A stretch of DNA of 50,807 nucleotides from CAZEYT01 sp964516295 (GCA_964516295.1 CAZEYT010000011.1:1-50807), one strand, 5' to 3'. Positions 33,824 to 42,190 are shown, counted from the stretch's first letter. Program-made: numbers and translations. The notes: generated by a model not told the origin, from the sequence alone.

Positions 33824-34599
33824 AGAGGTTGGTTCCATAAATGCGGGAGGGGCGGGGTTTCGTTGAGCGCGGGTCGGATGCGGGCAGTGAGATCCTCCAC
33901 CATCCATTCGAAAAGCCGGGTGCCGTCCTCCGCCGAGGCGCGGGAGGGATGGCCGGTGACGCCGTTCATGCTGGTGCGGTTCACCGGGTGGGCAAAGAGA
34001 AGGCCCCCGGTGCGGTCCGGGTCGTCAGCCGAGGCGATCTGGTCCTCGCGGACGAGCGTCGGCCGGAGGGCTTGGAGGAGCGATGTCTCCGCTGCGTTGG
34101 CGTGCCAGTCCGTCGCGTCGGCGAAACAGGCCTCGCGCACGCGTGGGCTGATCTCCGCTGTCGGTATGAGCCCGATGAGGAGATCTTCATGGCGCGCCCG
34201 CAGAACCTCCAAGGCGCAGCGGAGCGGCGCGAAATTGGTCACGTGTGCATTGATGAGAAAGAGACGGCGAACACCCGAGGTTACAAGCCAGTCGCCAAGG
34301 TCGGTGACGACGGCAATCAGTGTCTGGGGCGAGAGCGAGAGTGTTCCCGGCCAGCGTCGGGAGTGACCGGACGACGAGCCATAGGCGAGCGGCGGCAGGA
34401 CCGGGATGCCGGTTTTTGCGGAGACTGCTTCGCAAACGGCGGCGGCGATGGTGGTATCCACTCCGGTGCCGAGATGGGGTCCGTGTTGTTCTGTGGCACC
34501 GACGGGCAAAAGAACCGCCCGGCCGCAGGATTCCAGCACTCTGGGAATTTCCGGCCAGGGGAGCGTTTCCCAAAAGACCGGAGAGTTATTCGACATCAT
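33820..34599 (-). CDS. Creatininase-family metal amidohydrolase
   Basis: 259 residues (262 if a TTG at 34608 is used). Metal ligands of the fold are visible: Glu37 and His39 in GATEQHGPH, Asp48 in GTGVDTT, and His119 in INAHVTN. The usual loop NGHGGN or NGHYEN is changed to NAHVTN, so the position of the second-metal Glu of true creatininase is Thr. HANAAETSLL keeps a late Glu. The family includes creatinine amidohydrolase, MftE and ArfB, so the substrate is open. It overlaps the ATPase gene upstream and the glnT gene downstream, clearly one operon. Confidence 0.85.
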   Translation of the reverse strand: MMSNNSPVFWETLPWPEIPRVLESCGRAVLLPVGATEQHGPHLGTGVDTTIAAAVCEAVSAKTGIPVLPPLAYGSSSGHSRRWPGTLSLSPQTLIAVVTDLGDWLVTSGVRRLFLINAHVTNFAPLRCALEVLRARHEDLLIGLIPTAEISPRVREACFADATDWHANAAETSLLQALRPTLVREDQIASADDPDRTGGLLFAHPVNRTSMNGVTGHPSRASAEDGTRLFEWMVEDLTARIRPALNETPPLPHLWNQPL

Positions 34600-35467
34600 C
34601 TCCGGCAAGGGTCATGCGGGTGATCGGGAGGCGTTCCTGGGCGGACTCGATCGGCGGATGGATGAGTTCGCCAAGGCGCGCGTAAGTGGCAAGAAACGGC
34701 TCCGATACAAATTGGGAACGGTCCCGCGGGCGTGGCACCGGGTCCTCGATCATCTCGGCCACGCGACTGGGATTCGTGCCGAGGACGAGAATGCGGTCGG
34801 AAAGATAGACCGCCTCGTCGAGATCATGGGTAATGAAGAGAATGGTGACATCGACATTCTTCCAAATTTCGAGAAGGTAAGCCTGCATCTGAGCGCGAGT
34901 CTGAGCGTCGAGGGCTCCGAAGGGTTCATCCATGAGGAGAATGCGGGGCCGGTTGGCGAGCGCCCGGGCGATGGCGACACGTTGCTTCATGCCGCCCGAA
35001 AGTTGGTGCGGGTAGGAATTCTCGAACTTGGAAAGGCCAACCAAGGCGATCCATTCGCGCGCCTCGGCCTCTGCTTCGAACGCCCCTTTGCCCGCCATGC
35101 GCAGGCCGAACATCACGTTTTTCTTCACCGTCAGCCAGGGAAAGAGCGTGTAGCTCTGGAAGACCATGCCACGATCCGGCCCGGGGCCGCTCACGGCGCG
35201 CCCGTTCAAAAGGACGTCGCCGGACGTGGGCGTATCGAGTCCGGCGATGATGCGGATGAGCGTCGATTTTCCGCAACCCGAGGGACCGAGCACGCACATG
35301 AACTCGCGGCGGTAAACTTGGAAGGAAATCCGGTCGAGCGTCGTATGGGTGCCGGAATCCGTGGAGAAGGACTTTGTGAGACCTTTGACATCGAGAATCA
35401 CAGGTCGCTCGCGAAGCTTTGCAAATCGCGCGGCGACTTCGGGTGTTTGATCGAGGTAAGAGCTCAT
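34586..35467 (-). CDS. ABC importer ATP-binding protein (nitrate/sulfonate/taurine type)
   Basis: 293 residues. Walker A GPSGCGKSTL, Q-loop VFQSYTLFPWLTV, signature LSGGMKQRVAIARAL, Walker B RILLMDEPFGALD and the His switch FITHDLDEA are all present. It has the sequence style of TauB/SsuB/NrtD ATPases. An N-terminal extension of about 25 residues precedes the core. ATG 35467 overlaps the permease stop (ATGA). It energises uptake by the neighbouring permease and binding protein. Confidence 0.92.
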   Translation of the reverse strand: MSSYLDQTPEVAARFAKLRERPVILDVKGLTKSFSTDSGTHTTLDRISFQVYRREFMCVLGPSGCGKSTLIRIIAGLDTPTSGDVLLNGRAVSGPGPDRGMVFQSYTLFPWLTVKKNVMFGLRMAGKGAFEAEAEAREWIALVGLSKFENSYPHQLSGGMKQRVAIARALANRPRILLMDEPFGALDAQTRAQMQAYLLEIWKNVDVTILFITHDLDEAVYLSDRILVLGTNPSRVAEMIEDPVPRPRDRSQFVSEPFLATYARLGELIHPPIESAQERLPITRMTLAGDDVE

Positions 35468-36471
35468 GAGGCGAGGGCCGGTTTGCGGCGGAGTCTGCGG
35501 AACCAGCCGGGACGGGATGTTTTTTGCCAGGGGAAAAGACGCCGACCAAGGGCGTCCAGAATACGGTCCGTCGTAAAGCCGATGAGGCCGATCAGAATAA
35601 TGGCAGCAAAGACGTTGTCGTAGATGCGGTATTTGGCCTGTTGGTTGATGAAGTAAGTGATGCCCGAGCTGGCGCCGATGTATTCGGCCACAATGAGATA
35701 GGTCCACGCCCAACCGAGAAGGATGCGCATGTCATTGTAGAGGTCCACGGCAACGCCCGGAACGACAACCCGGAAAAGCAACTGCGGGCGCGTGGCTCCG
35801 AGCGTCTGCGCGGCTTCGATGAGCGAGGTGTCGAGCTTGCGGGTCGTATTCGCAATCACGAGCACCTGCTGAAAGAACGTGCCGATGAAAATGATGGCGA
35901 TTTTGGGCGCGTCGTAGATGCCAAGAACAGCGACGGCGAGCGCTCCAAAGGCCGGAGCCGGCATGTAGCGGATGAAATCCACAACCGGTTCTCCCAGTCT
36001 CGAGAACAGCTTGAAGGTTCCGCACAGAATGCCCAAGGGAACGCCGAAAAGGGAACTCCAGAAGAAACCCCAGAAAATGATCTGGACGCTGTGCCAGAGA
36101 CTTTCATGGAGCCATGGTTCGCCCTTGCGGCGCGGCGGCGTGGTGAAGCTCTTGTAAAGCGCCACGGCCACCTCGTGCGGAGCCGGGAGAAAGACCGGAT
36201 TGGCCGGCACGCCTTTCGCCAAGGGAAGTCCTGCGGCGGCGAGCTTGGCATTCTCCGCGCGGAAAACACTTTTCTCCACCAATGTGTCCGGCCGGAAGTA
36301 AGAAACAGCTCCCGGCTCGGTGATCCGCATCAGCGGATGCCAGACGAAGGGCACGTAGCTGACAATCGCCCAGATCACGAGCGGCAGGAGAAACGATCCC
36401 CAGACGAGCGCGACCTGAAGCCCTGGCGGCAGATCTCCGTAGGGCACAAGAAGCTTTGGCTTGTTTTTCAC
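35464..36471 (-). CDS. ABC importer permease (nitrate/sulfonate/taurine type)
   Basis: 335 residues, inner-membrane subunit. One membrane segment near residues 18-40 is followed by a soluble stretch of about 75 residues and then the BPD-type core of five or six segments from residue 125 on. The ATPase-coupling loop reads EAAQTLGATRPQLLFRVVVPGVAVDLYNDMR (about 215-245), matching the EAA motif. Its stop overlaps the ATPase start. It is separated from the binding-protein gene by 79 bases that hold a stable hairpin. Confidence 0.9.
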   Translation of the reverse strand: MKNKPKLLVPYGDLPPGLQVALVWGSFLLPLVIWAIVSYVPFVWHPLMRITEPGAVSYFRPDTLVEKSVFRAENAKLAAAGLPLAKGVPANPVFLPAPHEVAVALYKSFTTPPRRKGEPWLHESLWHSVQIIFWGFFWSSLFGVPLGILCGTFKLFSRLGEPVVDFIRYMPAPAFGALAVAVLGIYDAPKIAIIFIGTFFQQVLVIANTTRKLDTSLIEAAQTLGATRPQLLFRVVVPGVAVDLYNDMRILLGWAWTYLIVAEYIGASSGITYFINQQAKYRIYDNVFAAIILIGLIGFTTDRILDALGRRLFPWQKTSRPGWFRRLRRKPALAS

Positions 36472-36507
36472 AGCTTGGACTTCTTCCGGCAGGTGGTATC
36501 CAAAGAT

Positions 36508-36540
36508 CCCGGCGGGAGCGTTTTCCGCGTTCCCGCCGGG
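36508..36540 (-). promoter_or_regulatory. Stable intercistronic hairpin between binding protein and permease genes
   Basis: Read on the minus strand, CCCGGCGGGA and TCCCGCCGGG form a perfect 10-bp stem around a 13-base loop, just after the binding-protein stop. No T-tract follows, so it is more likely an RNA-stabilising or attenuating element that raises binding-protein output over the membrane parts, as known for several importer operons. Confidence 0.6.
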
Positions 36541-36550
36541 TCAAGATGGC

Positions 36551-37519
36551 TTAGAGCGAGTTGGTAATGGTCGGATCGATGTAATCCGCCACCGGCTGCG
36601 CCTTGTCGTAAACTTTGTTGTCCACGTTGAACTTGTCGGCAACCTCGCTGGATCCATAGATCGAGTCGAGGCCCGGACCCTTGATGAAAGCCTTCTTTGC
36701 TTCGGCCAGCGTGAGGATCTTCGTCCCTTCCACAAAGGAGGCATAGACGGACGGCTCCAAATTCACACGGGCCGCCATGATCTTGATGGCATCGTCACGG
36801 GTGGCGGGATCATAGAAGTAATCCACGATTTTGTACCAAACCTGCGCGACTTTTTTCCAATCGTCGGGTCGTGCGGAAAGGCTGGCCGGGTTGACGGCGA
36901 GCACGTCATAAATCAACCCCGGAACGTCCTTGCTGGTGAAAACGGCCTTCGATCCGGGGACGGCCTGAAGGGCCTGTCCGGAATTCGGCTGCCAGGCGAC
37001 AATGGCGTCCACATCGCCCGAGGCAAAGGCCTTCGGCGTTTCGTGGGTGGGCACATTGACAAGGGTGACATCGGCCTCGGTCATTCCATTGGCCTCCAAC
37101 GCCTTGAGCAGGAGGAGATGACCGACGAAACCGACTTCGACCCCGATTTTTTTGCCTTTGAGATCCTTGACCGACTCGATGCCCGGCTTGGCGACGACCA
37201 TGTCGTTGCCATTGCTGAAGTCGTTGATGAGGATCGTCTTGCTCGGAGCTCCCGTGGCTCCGGTGACGAGCGCGTCGCCGTTCGTCATGGAAACGGCGTC
37301 AACCTTGCCCGCCGAAAAGGCTTCCATGGACGGCACGTATTCGAACCACTCGAACTGCACATCGACGCCGGCTTCCTTGAACCAGCCTTTTTCGATACCG
37401 ACCTGCCAGGCGACCCAGCCCGGCCAGTCACTATAGGCAATTTTGAGCGGTTCCGCTTGGGCGGTTGTCCCCGCAACCACGGCGACGGCGGCCGCGGCAA
37501 ACAATGATTTGATGTTCAT
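36551..37519 (-). CDS. ABC importer substrate-binding protein (TauA/NMT1-like)
   Basis: 322 residues with a clear signal peptide (MNIKSLFAAAAVAVVAGTTAQA). The mature protein begins EPLKIAYSDWPGWVAW and has GWFKEAGVDVQFEWFEY, VDAVSMTNGDAL and KPGIESVKDLKGKKIGVE, typical of the nitrate/taurine/thiamine-precursor class. ATG 37519 is chosen; a strong Shine-Dalgarno sequence AGGGGGA lies before it. It heads the six-gene operon and is preceded by a -24/-12-like element. The ligand is unknown; the operon favours a nitrogen compound. Confidence 0.9.
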   Translation of the reverse strand: MNIKSLFAAAAVAVVAGTTAQAEPLKIAYSDWPGWVAWQVGIEKGWFKEAGVDVQFEWFEYVPSMEAFSAGKVDAVSMTNGDALVTGATGAPSKTILINDFSNGNDMVVAKPGIESVKDLKGKKIGVEVGFVGHLLLLKALEANGMTEADVTLVNVPTHETPKAFASGDVDAIVAWQPNSGQALQAVPGSKAVFTSKDVPGLIYDVLAVNPASLSARPDDWKKVAQVWYKIVDYFYDPATRDDAIKIMAARVNLEPSVYASFVEGTKILTLAEAKKAFIKGPGLDSIYGSSEVADKFNVDNKVYDKAQPVADYIDPTITNSL

Positions 37520-37587
37520 GTGATGGTCCCCCTTTTGGATTGGTAGTATTAAGTTTTTTTTCAGTCGTAATAACGACACACTTCATA

Positions 37588-37604
37588 AAGCACGATCCGT
37601 GCCA
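37588..37604 (-). promoter_or_regulatory. Sigma-54-like (-24/-12) promoter of the importer-amidohydrolase-GlnT operon
   Basis: On the minus strand TGGCACGGATCGTGCTT fits the RpoN consensus TGGCAC-N5-TTGC with one mismatch, keeping the invariant GG and GC at the required ten-base spacing. Expected transcription would begin near 37578, giving a leader of about 60 bases before the binding-protein ATG. Sigma-54 control suits a nitrogen-scavenging operon. This is a pattern match only. Confidence 0.5.
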
Positions 37605-37670
37605 GCCGGGGCCCGGGTGTTTGGTGTTTCCTCGCGGGGCAGACCGCCGTTAGGCTCGCGAGGTCGAACC

Positions 37671-38513
37671 ATGACCGAACCCTATTTTGATCTCGCGGTG
37701 GCAGTGGCCTCGTTTTTGGCGGGGGTGCTTGGGGCTCTGATCGGGTTGGGAGGCGGGATCATTATCACACCGGTGCTGGTGTTGGCGTTCGGAATCGACA
37801 TTCGTTACGCGATGGGCGCTGCGCTGTGCTCGGTGATTGCGACGTCCAGCGGGGCGGCGGCGGCTTACCTGCGTGACGGGATTTCGAATATGCGGATCGG
37901 GCTCTTTCTCTGTGTCGCCACGACCACAGGCGCGGTGGCGGGAGCCTTGGCGGCAACCACGCTGAACGCCGCCGTGCTCTCGATCATCTTCGGCAGCGCC
38001 CTGCTCATCACGGTGTTGCTCTCGATCCGGTCGAAAAAAGAAAAGCCGCTGACGCCGGTGGAGTCCGATCCGCTGGCGGTCAAACTGCGGTGGAACGGAT
38101 CTTACGAAGTGAACGGTCAAAAGGTCGATTACGGCGTCGCGGGCGCAGTGCCGGGGTTTGTCGTGATGTGGTTCGCCGGCGTGTTGTCGGGCCTGCTCGG
38201 AATCGGGTCCGGTGCTTTCAAAGTCGTGGCGATGGACCAGATCATGCGCATCCCGTTCAAAGTGACCACGGCGACGAGCAATTTTATGATCGGGGTGACG
38301 GCTGCGGCCAGTGTCGGGATTTATTTGAAGAAGGGATACCTGGATCCCGCGCTCGTGGCACCGGTGGCGCTCGGAGTGCTCGGCGGGGCCTTTCTCGGAG
38401 CGCGCCTGCTTTCGGTGGTCCCAGTGAAAATTCTGCGGATCGTCTTTCTCACGGCAGTTTTTGTCATCGCGATCCAGATGATCGCTCGAGGGCTGGGAGT
38501 GAATATCGGATGA
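37671..38513 (+). CDS. TauE/SafE-family membrane transporter
   Basis: 280 residues, hydrophobic, with the repeated family motif: GALIGLGGGIIITPVLVLAFG in the first half and GLLGIGSGAFKVVAMDQIM in the second, giving about eight membrane segments. Family members are proposed exporters of sulfite, sulfonates or other anions. ATG 37671 is chosen over the frame from 37599. It overlaps the DUF1634 gene by ATGA, a common partnership. It diverges from the TauA-like binding protein, which may or may not be a functional link. Confidence 0.88.
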   Translation: MTEPYFDLAVAVASFLAGVLGALIGLGGGIIITPVLVLAFGIDIRYAMGAALCSVIATSSGAAAAYLRDGISNMRIGLFLCVATTTGAVAGALAATTLNAAVLSIIFGSALLITVLLSIRSKKEKPLTPVESDPLAVKLRWNGSYEVNGQKVDYGVAGAVPGFVVMWFAGVLSGLLGIGSGAFKVVAMDQIMRIPFKVTTATSNFMIGVTAAASVGIYLKKGYLDPALVAPVALGVLGGAFLGARLLSVVPVKILRIVFLTAVFVIAIQMIARGLGVNIG

Positions 38514-38875
38514 AAAATTTTCCTCTGTTTTTGTCGCGGGTCATCCTGTGGGGCACGCTCGTCGCGGCGGCGGTGATTGCGGTCGGGCTGGTGTGGTTTC
38601 TCGTTACCCACCCCGGGACGCCTCCCGGCGATCACATTTTTTCCGGCGAACCAAAGATGTTCCGCGATCCGGTGACCATGGTGCAGGTCGCGATGGAGCC
38701 CTCTACAACCGGCCACCGGCGAAGCTTGATCATGATCGGCGTGGTCTTGCTTTTGGTCGGTCCACTGGTCCGCGTGGCGCTGGCCGGGGTCGGTTATCTT
38801 TTGGAGAAGGATCGTCTGTATGCCGGGGTGAGTGCGGTGGTATTCGGGGTCTTGGTGCTGAGCTTTTTCTGGTGA
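38510..38875 (+). CDS. DUF1634 small membrane protein
   Basis: 121 residues with three predicted membrane segments (about 8-30, 73-90 and 98-118). Sequence features such as SLIMIGVVLLLVGPLVRVALAG match the DUF1634 family, whose genes commonly follow TauE/SafE genes. It is presumably an accessory subunit. It starts inside the TauE stop (ATGA) and ends inside the GTG start of the MFS gene (GTGA), so all three are translated together. Confidence 0.85.
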   Translation: MKNFPLFLSRVILWGTLVAAAVIAVGLVWFLVTHPGTPPGDHIFSGEPKMFRDPVTMVQVAMEPSTTGHRRSLIMIGVVLLLVGPLVRVALAGVGYLLEKDRLYAGVSAVVFGVLVLSFFW

Positions 38876-40125
38876 AGACAGGATATCTCGCCGCGCTGAC
38901 GGGGCCGCTGCGGAGACCGGTCTTTCGAGCGTTGTGGTTGGCAACGGTCGTTTCAAACATCGGCACGCTGATGCACGGGGTCGGCGCGGCGTGGCTGATG
39001 ACATCGATGACGACTTCGCCGCTTTTGGTCGGATTGGTGCCCGCCGCCGTGATGCTTCCGACATTTCTGGTGGGGCTTTGGGGTGGCGTGTTGGCGGATC
39101 TTTTCGAGCGGCGGCGGATTTTGGTCCTGACGCAATCAGCCATGATGCTCACGGCCTTGGCGCAGGGGGTGTTGACGATCCAAGGACGAATGTCGCCCGA
39201 ACTGCTCCTCTCGCTGACCTTCGGCATCGGCCTCGCCAGCGCCCTGAATCTCCCCGCGTGGCAGTCGCAGATTCAGGACATTGTGCCGAGGGACGAAGTG
39301 GCGGCGGCGGTTTCGCTGAACAGCATGAGCTTTAATACAGCGCGCGCAGTGGGTCCCGCGGTGGGCGGACTTTTGGTGGCCGCGAGCGGACCGGCGAGTG
39401 TTTTTCTGATCAATGCGGCGTCGTATCTCGGGACGGTGGCGGTTTTGGTCCGGTGGAAACCTCCGCGTCGGACCAAAACGCGTTCCGGAGTTTTTTCCGC
39501 AATGCGGGAAGGGTTTGGCTACGTGCTGCGCGCTCCGGCGATGCGGGCACCGCTGGTGCGGGTGAGTGTGTTTGCCTTCGGGACCAGCGCGGTCTGGGCG
39601 GTGCTGCCTTTGCTCTCGCGCGAAATCCTGCAACGGGGTCCGGGTGGGTATGGGTTGATGCTCGCTGCGTTCGGCTTGGGATCTCTCGTCATTGGCGGAC
39701 TCGTGCCGGGCTTGCGGCGGAGATTTCACCCGGATGCCATGATCGAGATTTCGGTGATCGCACTCTCGCTGGTGATTTTCGGACTCGCGGTGATCAGGAG
39801 CTATCCGATCCTGCTCGGACTCTTGTTCCTCGGCGGGGTCGCTTGGGTCGGCACGATGGTGCAGTTCAATGTCAGTGTGCAGACTTCGGTGCCCGCGGAA
39901 TTCCGGGGCCGGGCGATGTCATTTTACCTCGTGTTTTTTCAAGGGAGCATGGGCATCGGAAGCGCCTGCAATGGCTGGATCGCAGAACACCTGGGTATCC
40001 CGCATGCGTTGATCGTCTCGGGATTCATGGTGCTCGCGGGCCTCGTGCTCAAAAAACTTCTGCCGCTGCCTGCGCATGGGGCCGGCTTGGGGGAACGCGC
40101 GGAACCAGTTGTTGGAGGGGATTAA
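38872..40125 (+). CDS. MFS transporter, EntS/DUF894-like
   Basis: 417 residues with about twelve membrane segments. The N-terminal region (FRALWLATVVSNIGTLMHGVGAAWLM) and the cytoplasmic loop LFERRRILVLTQ fit the enterobactin-exporter-like MFS group, as does AEFRGRAMSFYLVFFQG near residue 340. The cargo is unknown. It starts at GTG 38872 within the DUF1634 stop. Its stop overlaps that of the convergent dnaB gene (40122-40125), so no terminator separates them. Confidence 0.87.
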   Translation: MKTGYLAALTGPLRRPVFRALWLATVVSNIGTLMHGVGAAWLMTSMTTSPLLVGLVPAAVMLPTFLVGLWGGVLADLFERRRILVLTQSAMMLTALAQGVLTIQGRMSPELLLSLTFGIGLASALNLPAWQSQIQDIVPRDEVAAAVSLNSMSFNTARAVGPAVGGLLVAASGPASVFLINAASYLGTVAVLVRWKPPRRTKTRSGVFSAMREGFGYVLRAPAMRAPLVRVSVFAFGTSAVWAVLPLLSREILQRGPGGYGLMLAAFGLGSLVIGGLVPGLRRRFHPDAMIEISVIALSLVIFGLAVIRSYPILLGLLFLGGVAWVGTMVQFNVSVQTSVPAEFRGRAMSFYLVFFQGSMGIGSACNGWIAEHLGIPHALIVSGFMVLAGLVLKKLLPLPAHGAGLGERAEPVVGGD

Positions 40126-41600
40126 TCTTCCCGGCGTTCTTCGGCACGTTCCTCGAAACGCATGAATTCCTCGATGAACGTGAGGGCGACATCACCGGTG
40201 GGGCCGTTGCGCTGCTTGGCGAGAATGAGGGTGGCTTTGCCTTCGGCTTCCTTTTTGGCCTCGTCATCGTCGGCGTAGTATTTCTCGCGGACGAGGAGCC
40301 CGACGACGTCGGCATCCTGTTCGATGGTCCCGGATTCCCGAAGATCGCTGAGGCGCGGGCGGCCTTTGCTGTCGCCGGTGCGTTGCTCGGGATTCCGGTT
40401 CAGCTGCGCGAGGACGATGACGGGGATTTTGAGTTCTTTCGAGAGCGCCTTGATGCCGTAGGAGATTTCCGCGATTTCAATCTGGCGGTTGTCCTGGGCG
40501 CGGCGCGAGGTGGAACGAAGGAGCTGGAGGTAATCGATGACGACGAGCTCGATCTTCTCGCGCTCGCGGAGCCGGCGGGCTTTGGCGCGAAGCTCGAGAA
40601 TGCTCAGACCCGGCGTGTCATCGACGAAAATTTTCGCCTTGGTGAGCAGGCCGGCCGCGGTGCCGATGCTGTTCATTTCGGCTTTGCCGATAAAGCCGTC
40701 GCGGAGGGATTTTGAGTTCACCCGGGCGCGGGAGCAAAGAAGACGTTGCACGAGCTGTTGGGCGCTCATTTCCAAACTGAATACGGCGACTGGCTTGCCC
40801 GCGTCGAGCGCGACATGCTCGGCGATGTTCATGGCGAGGGCGGTCTTTCCCATCGAGGGACGTGCGGCGATGACGAACATTTCCCCGGGGTGGAGTCCGC
40901 TGGTCATGCGGTCCAGAACGCCGAATCCGGTCGAGAGACCGGTGATGCCGCCTTTGTTTTTGATGAGTTGCTCGATGCTGGTAATGGCATCGTTCACCAT
41001 TTCCTTCATGGTCGGGAGCGAGTCCCGGAACCGCTCTTCGCCGATGGACAGAATCTTTTGCTCCACCTCGTCGAGGAGGGTCTTGACGTCGCCCTGTTCC
41101 TCGTAAGACCGCGCGGCATATTCGGTGCAGACCGTGATGACCTGGCGGAGGAGAAACTTCTCCCGCAGGATGTCGCGATAATAGTCCGCATTCGCCGCAG
41201 TGGGGACGAATGTGAGGAGGTCGGTGACCAGCGCGGCTCCGCCGACTTCGTCGAGGAGTTTTCTGTCGTCGAGCGTCTGGGTGACCGAGATGAGATCGAT
41301 CGGACGACCGGAATTCCGCATTTCGACGAGCACGTCGAAGACTTTCTGGTGGGCGGGAAGGTGGAAATACTTCGCGTCGATCTGCGCCATGCAGTCGTCG
41401 AGCACGGAGGTCGAGAGCAGGATGGAGCCGAGGAGGCCTTTCTCGGCATCAATGCTCTGCGGGAGCGAGCGATGGATATCCGGCAGGAAGCTGCCGGATT
41501 TCTGGGCGTAGTCGCCTTTGCGCGCGCGGGGCTTCGACGCCCCGTTGCCGTTGCCGTCCGTGGGTTTCTCCTCAGCCTTGGCGGGAGAGCCGGGGGGCAT
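40122..41600 (-). CDS. dnaB: Replicative DNA helicase
   Basis: Hexameric helicase of the replication fork, 492 residues. A charged leader of about 35 residues is followed by the N-terminal domain (LPQSIDAEKGLLGSILL), the linker and the RecA-like motor with Walker A ARPSMGKTALA (about 245-255), Walker B ELVVIDYLQLL and the C-terminal QLNRNPEQRTGD, SDLRESGTIEQDAD. No intein is present. It lies six bases after rplI and is expected to share its promoter. Confidence 0.95.
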   Translation of the reverse strand: MPPGSPAKAEEKPTDGNGNGASKPRARKGDYAQKSGSFLPDIHRSLPQSIDAEKGLLGSILLSTSVLDDCMAQIDAKYFHLPAHQKVFDVLVEMRNSGRPIDLISVTQTLDDRKLLDEVGGAALVTDLLTFVPTAANADYYRDILREKFLLRQVITVCTEYAARSYEEQGDVKTLLDEVEQKILSIGEERFRDSLPTMKEMVNDAITSIEQLIKNKGGITGLSTGFGVLDRMTSGLHPGEMFVIAARPSMGKTALAMNIAEHVALDAGKPVAVFSLEMSAQQLVQRLLCSRARVNSKSLRDGFIGKAEMNSIGTAAGLLTKAKIFVDDTPGLSILELRAKARRLREREKIELVVIDYLQLLRSTSRRAQDNRQIEIAEISYGIKALSKELKIPVIVLAQLNRNPEQRTGDSKGRPRLSDLRESGTIEQDADVVGLLVREKYYADDDEAKKEAEGKATLILAKQRNGPTGDVALTFIEEFMRFEERAEERRED

Positions 41601-41606
41601 GGTCGC

Positions 41607-42137
41607 CTACTCCTTCGAGGACTTGCGGCGCGGCTTTTTGGAAGCGTCGGCCGACTCCTCTTCCGCCGGTGTCTCGGCGGCTGGCGCGGCGACTTTGATG
41701 CGGAGAGTGGCGGTGATGTCGTGGTGAAGCTTGATGGTGACCTCGTGGTCGCCGGTCTCGCGGATGCCCTTTTCGAGGACGACCGCATGCTTCGGGAGAT
41801 CTTCGGTCTTCAACTCGGCGATGACCCGGTCGGTGATGTCCTTCGCGGTGATCGATCCGAAAGCCTTGCCGGTCTCGCCGGTTTCGAGGGTGAAGGTGAG
41901 CTTGAGTTTGTTGATCTTGGCGGCGAGTTCGTCAGCGGCGGTCATTTCGCGGGCCTCGCGCTCGGCGCGGCGGGCTTTGAGATGATTGATCTTCCGGAGC
42001 GAGCTCGGCGTGATCTCAAGGGCCTGGCCCCGTGGGATAAGAAAATTGCGGGCGTAGCCGCGGCGGACTTTGACGATGTCGGCTTCCGCGCCAAGCGACG
42101 GGATATTTGCAGTGAGGATAACTTCTGTAGTGGCCAT
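41607..42137 (-). CDS. rplI: 50S ribosomal protein L9
   Basis: 176 residues. The N-terminal rRNA-binding domain has VKVRRGYARNFLIPRGQAL, the L9 signature, then the long helix and the C-terminal domain (FGSITAKDITDRV). The last 25 residues form an extra Glu/Lys-rich tail beyond the usual 148-150 residues. First gene of an rplI-dnaB unit with a plausible vegetative promoter upstream. Confidence 0.95.
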   Translation of the reverse strand: MATTEVILTANIPSLGAEADIVKVRRGYARNFLIPRGQALEITPSSLRKINHLKARRAEREAREMTAADELAAKINKLKLTFTLETGETGKAFGSITAKDITDRVIAELKTEDLPKHAVVLEKGIRETGDHEVTIKLHHDITATLRIKVAAPAAETPAEEESADASKKPRRKSSKE

Positions 42138-42162
42138 AGGTCTGAGAATCGGCGGGAGGTTG

Positions 42163-42190
42163 AGAGTAGCGGAGGCGAATGTGGTGTCAA
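42163..42190 (-). promoter_or_regulatory. Candidate vegetative promoter of rplI-dnaB
   Basis: On the minus strand TTGACA (42190-42185) and TACTCT (42168-42163) are 16 bases apart, about 25 bases before the rplI start. The -35 box is perfect and the -10 box is weak. Confidence 0.45.

Noticed and set aside
37520..37670. Guanidine riboswitch in front of the importer operon
   Set aside because: Importers of this type are often guanidine-controlled, but I found neither the ykkC core motifs nor paired ACGR hairpins.
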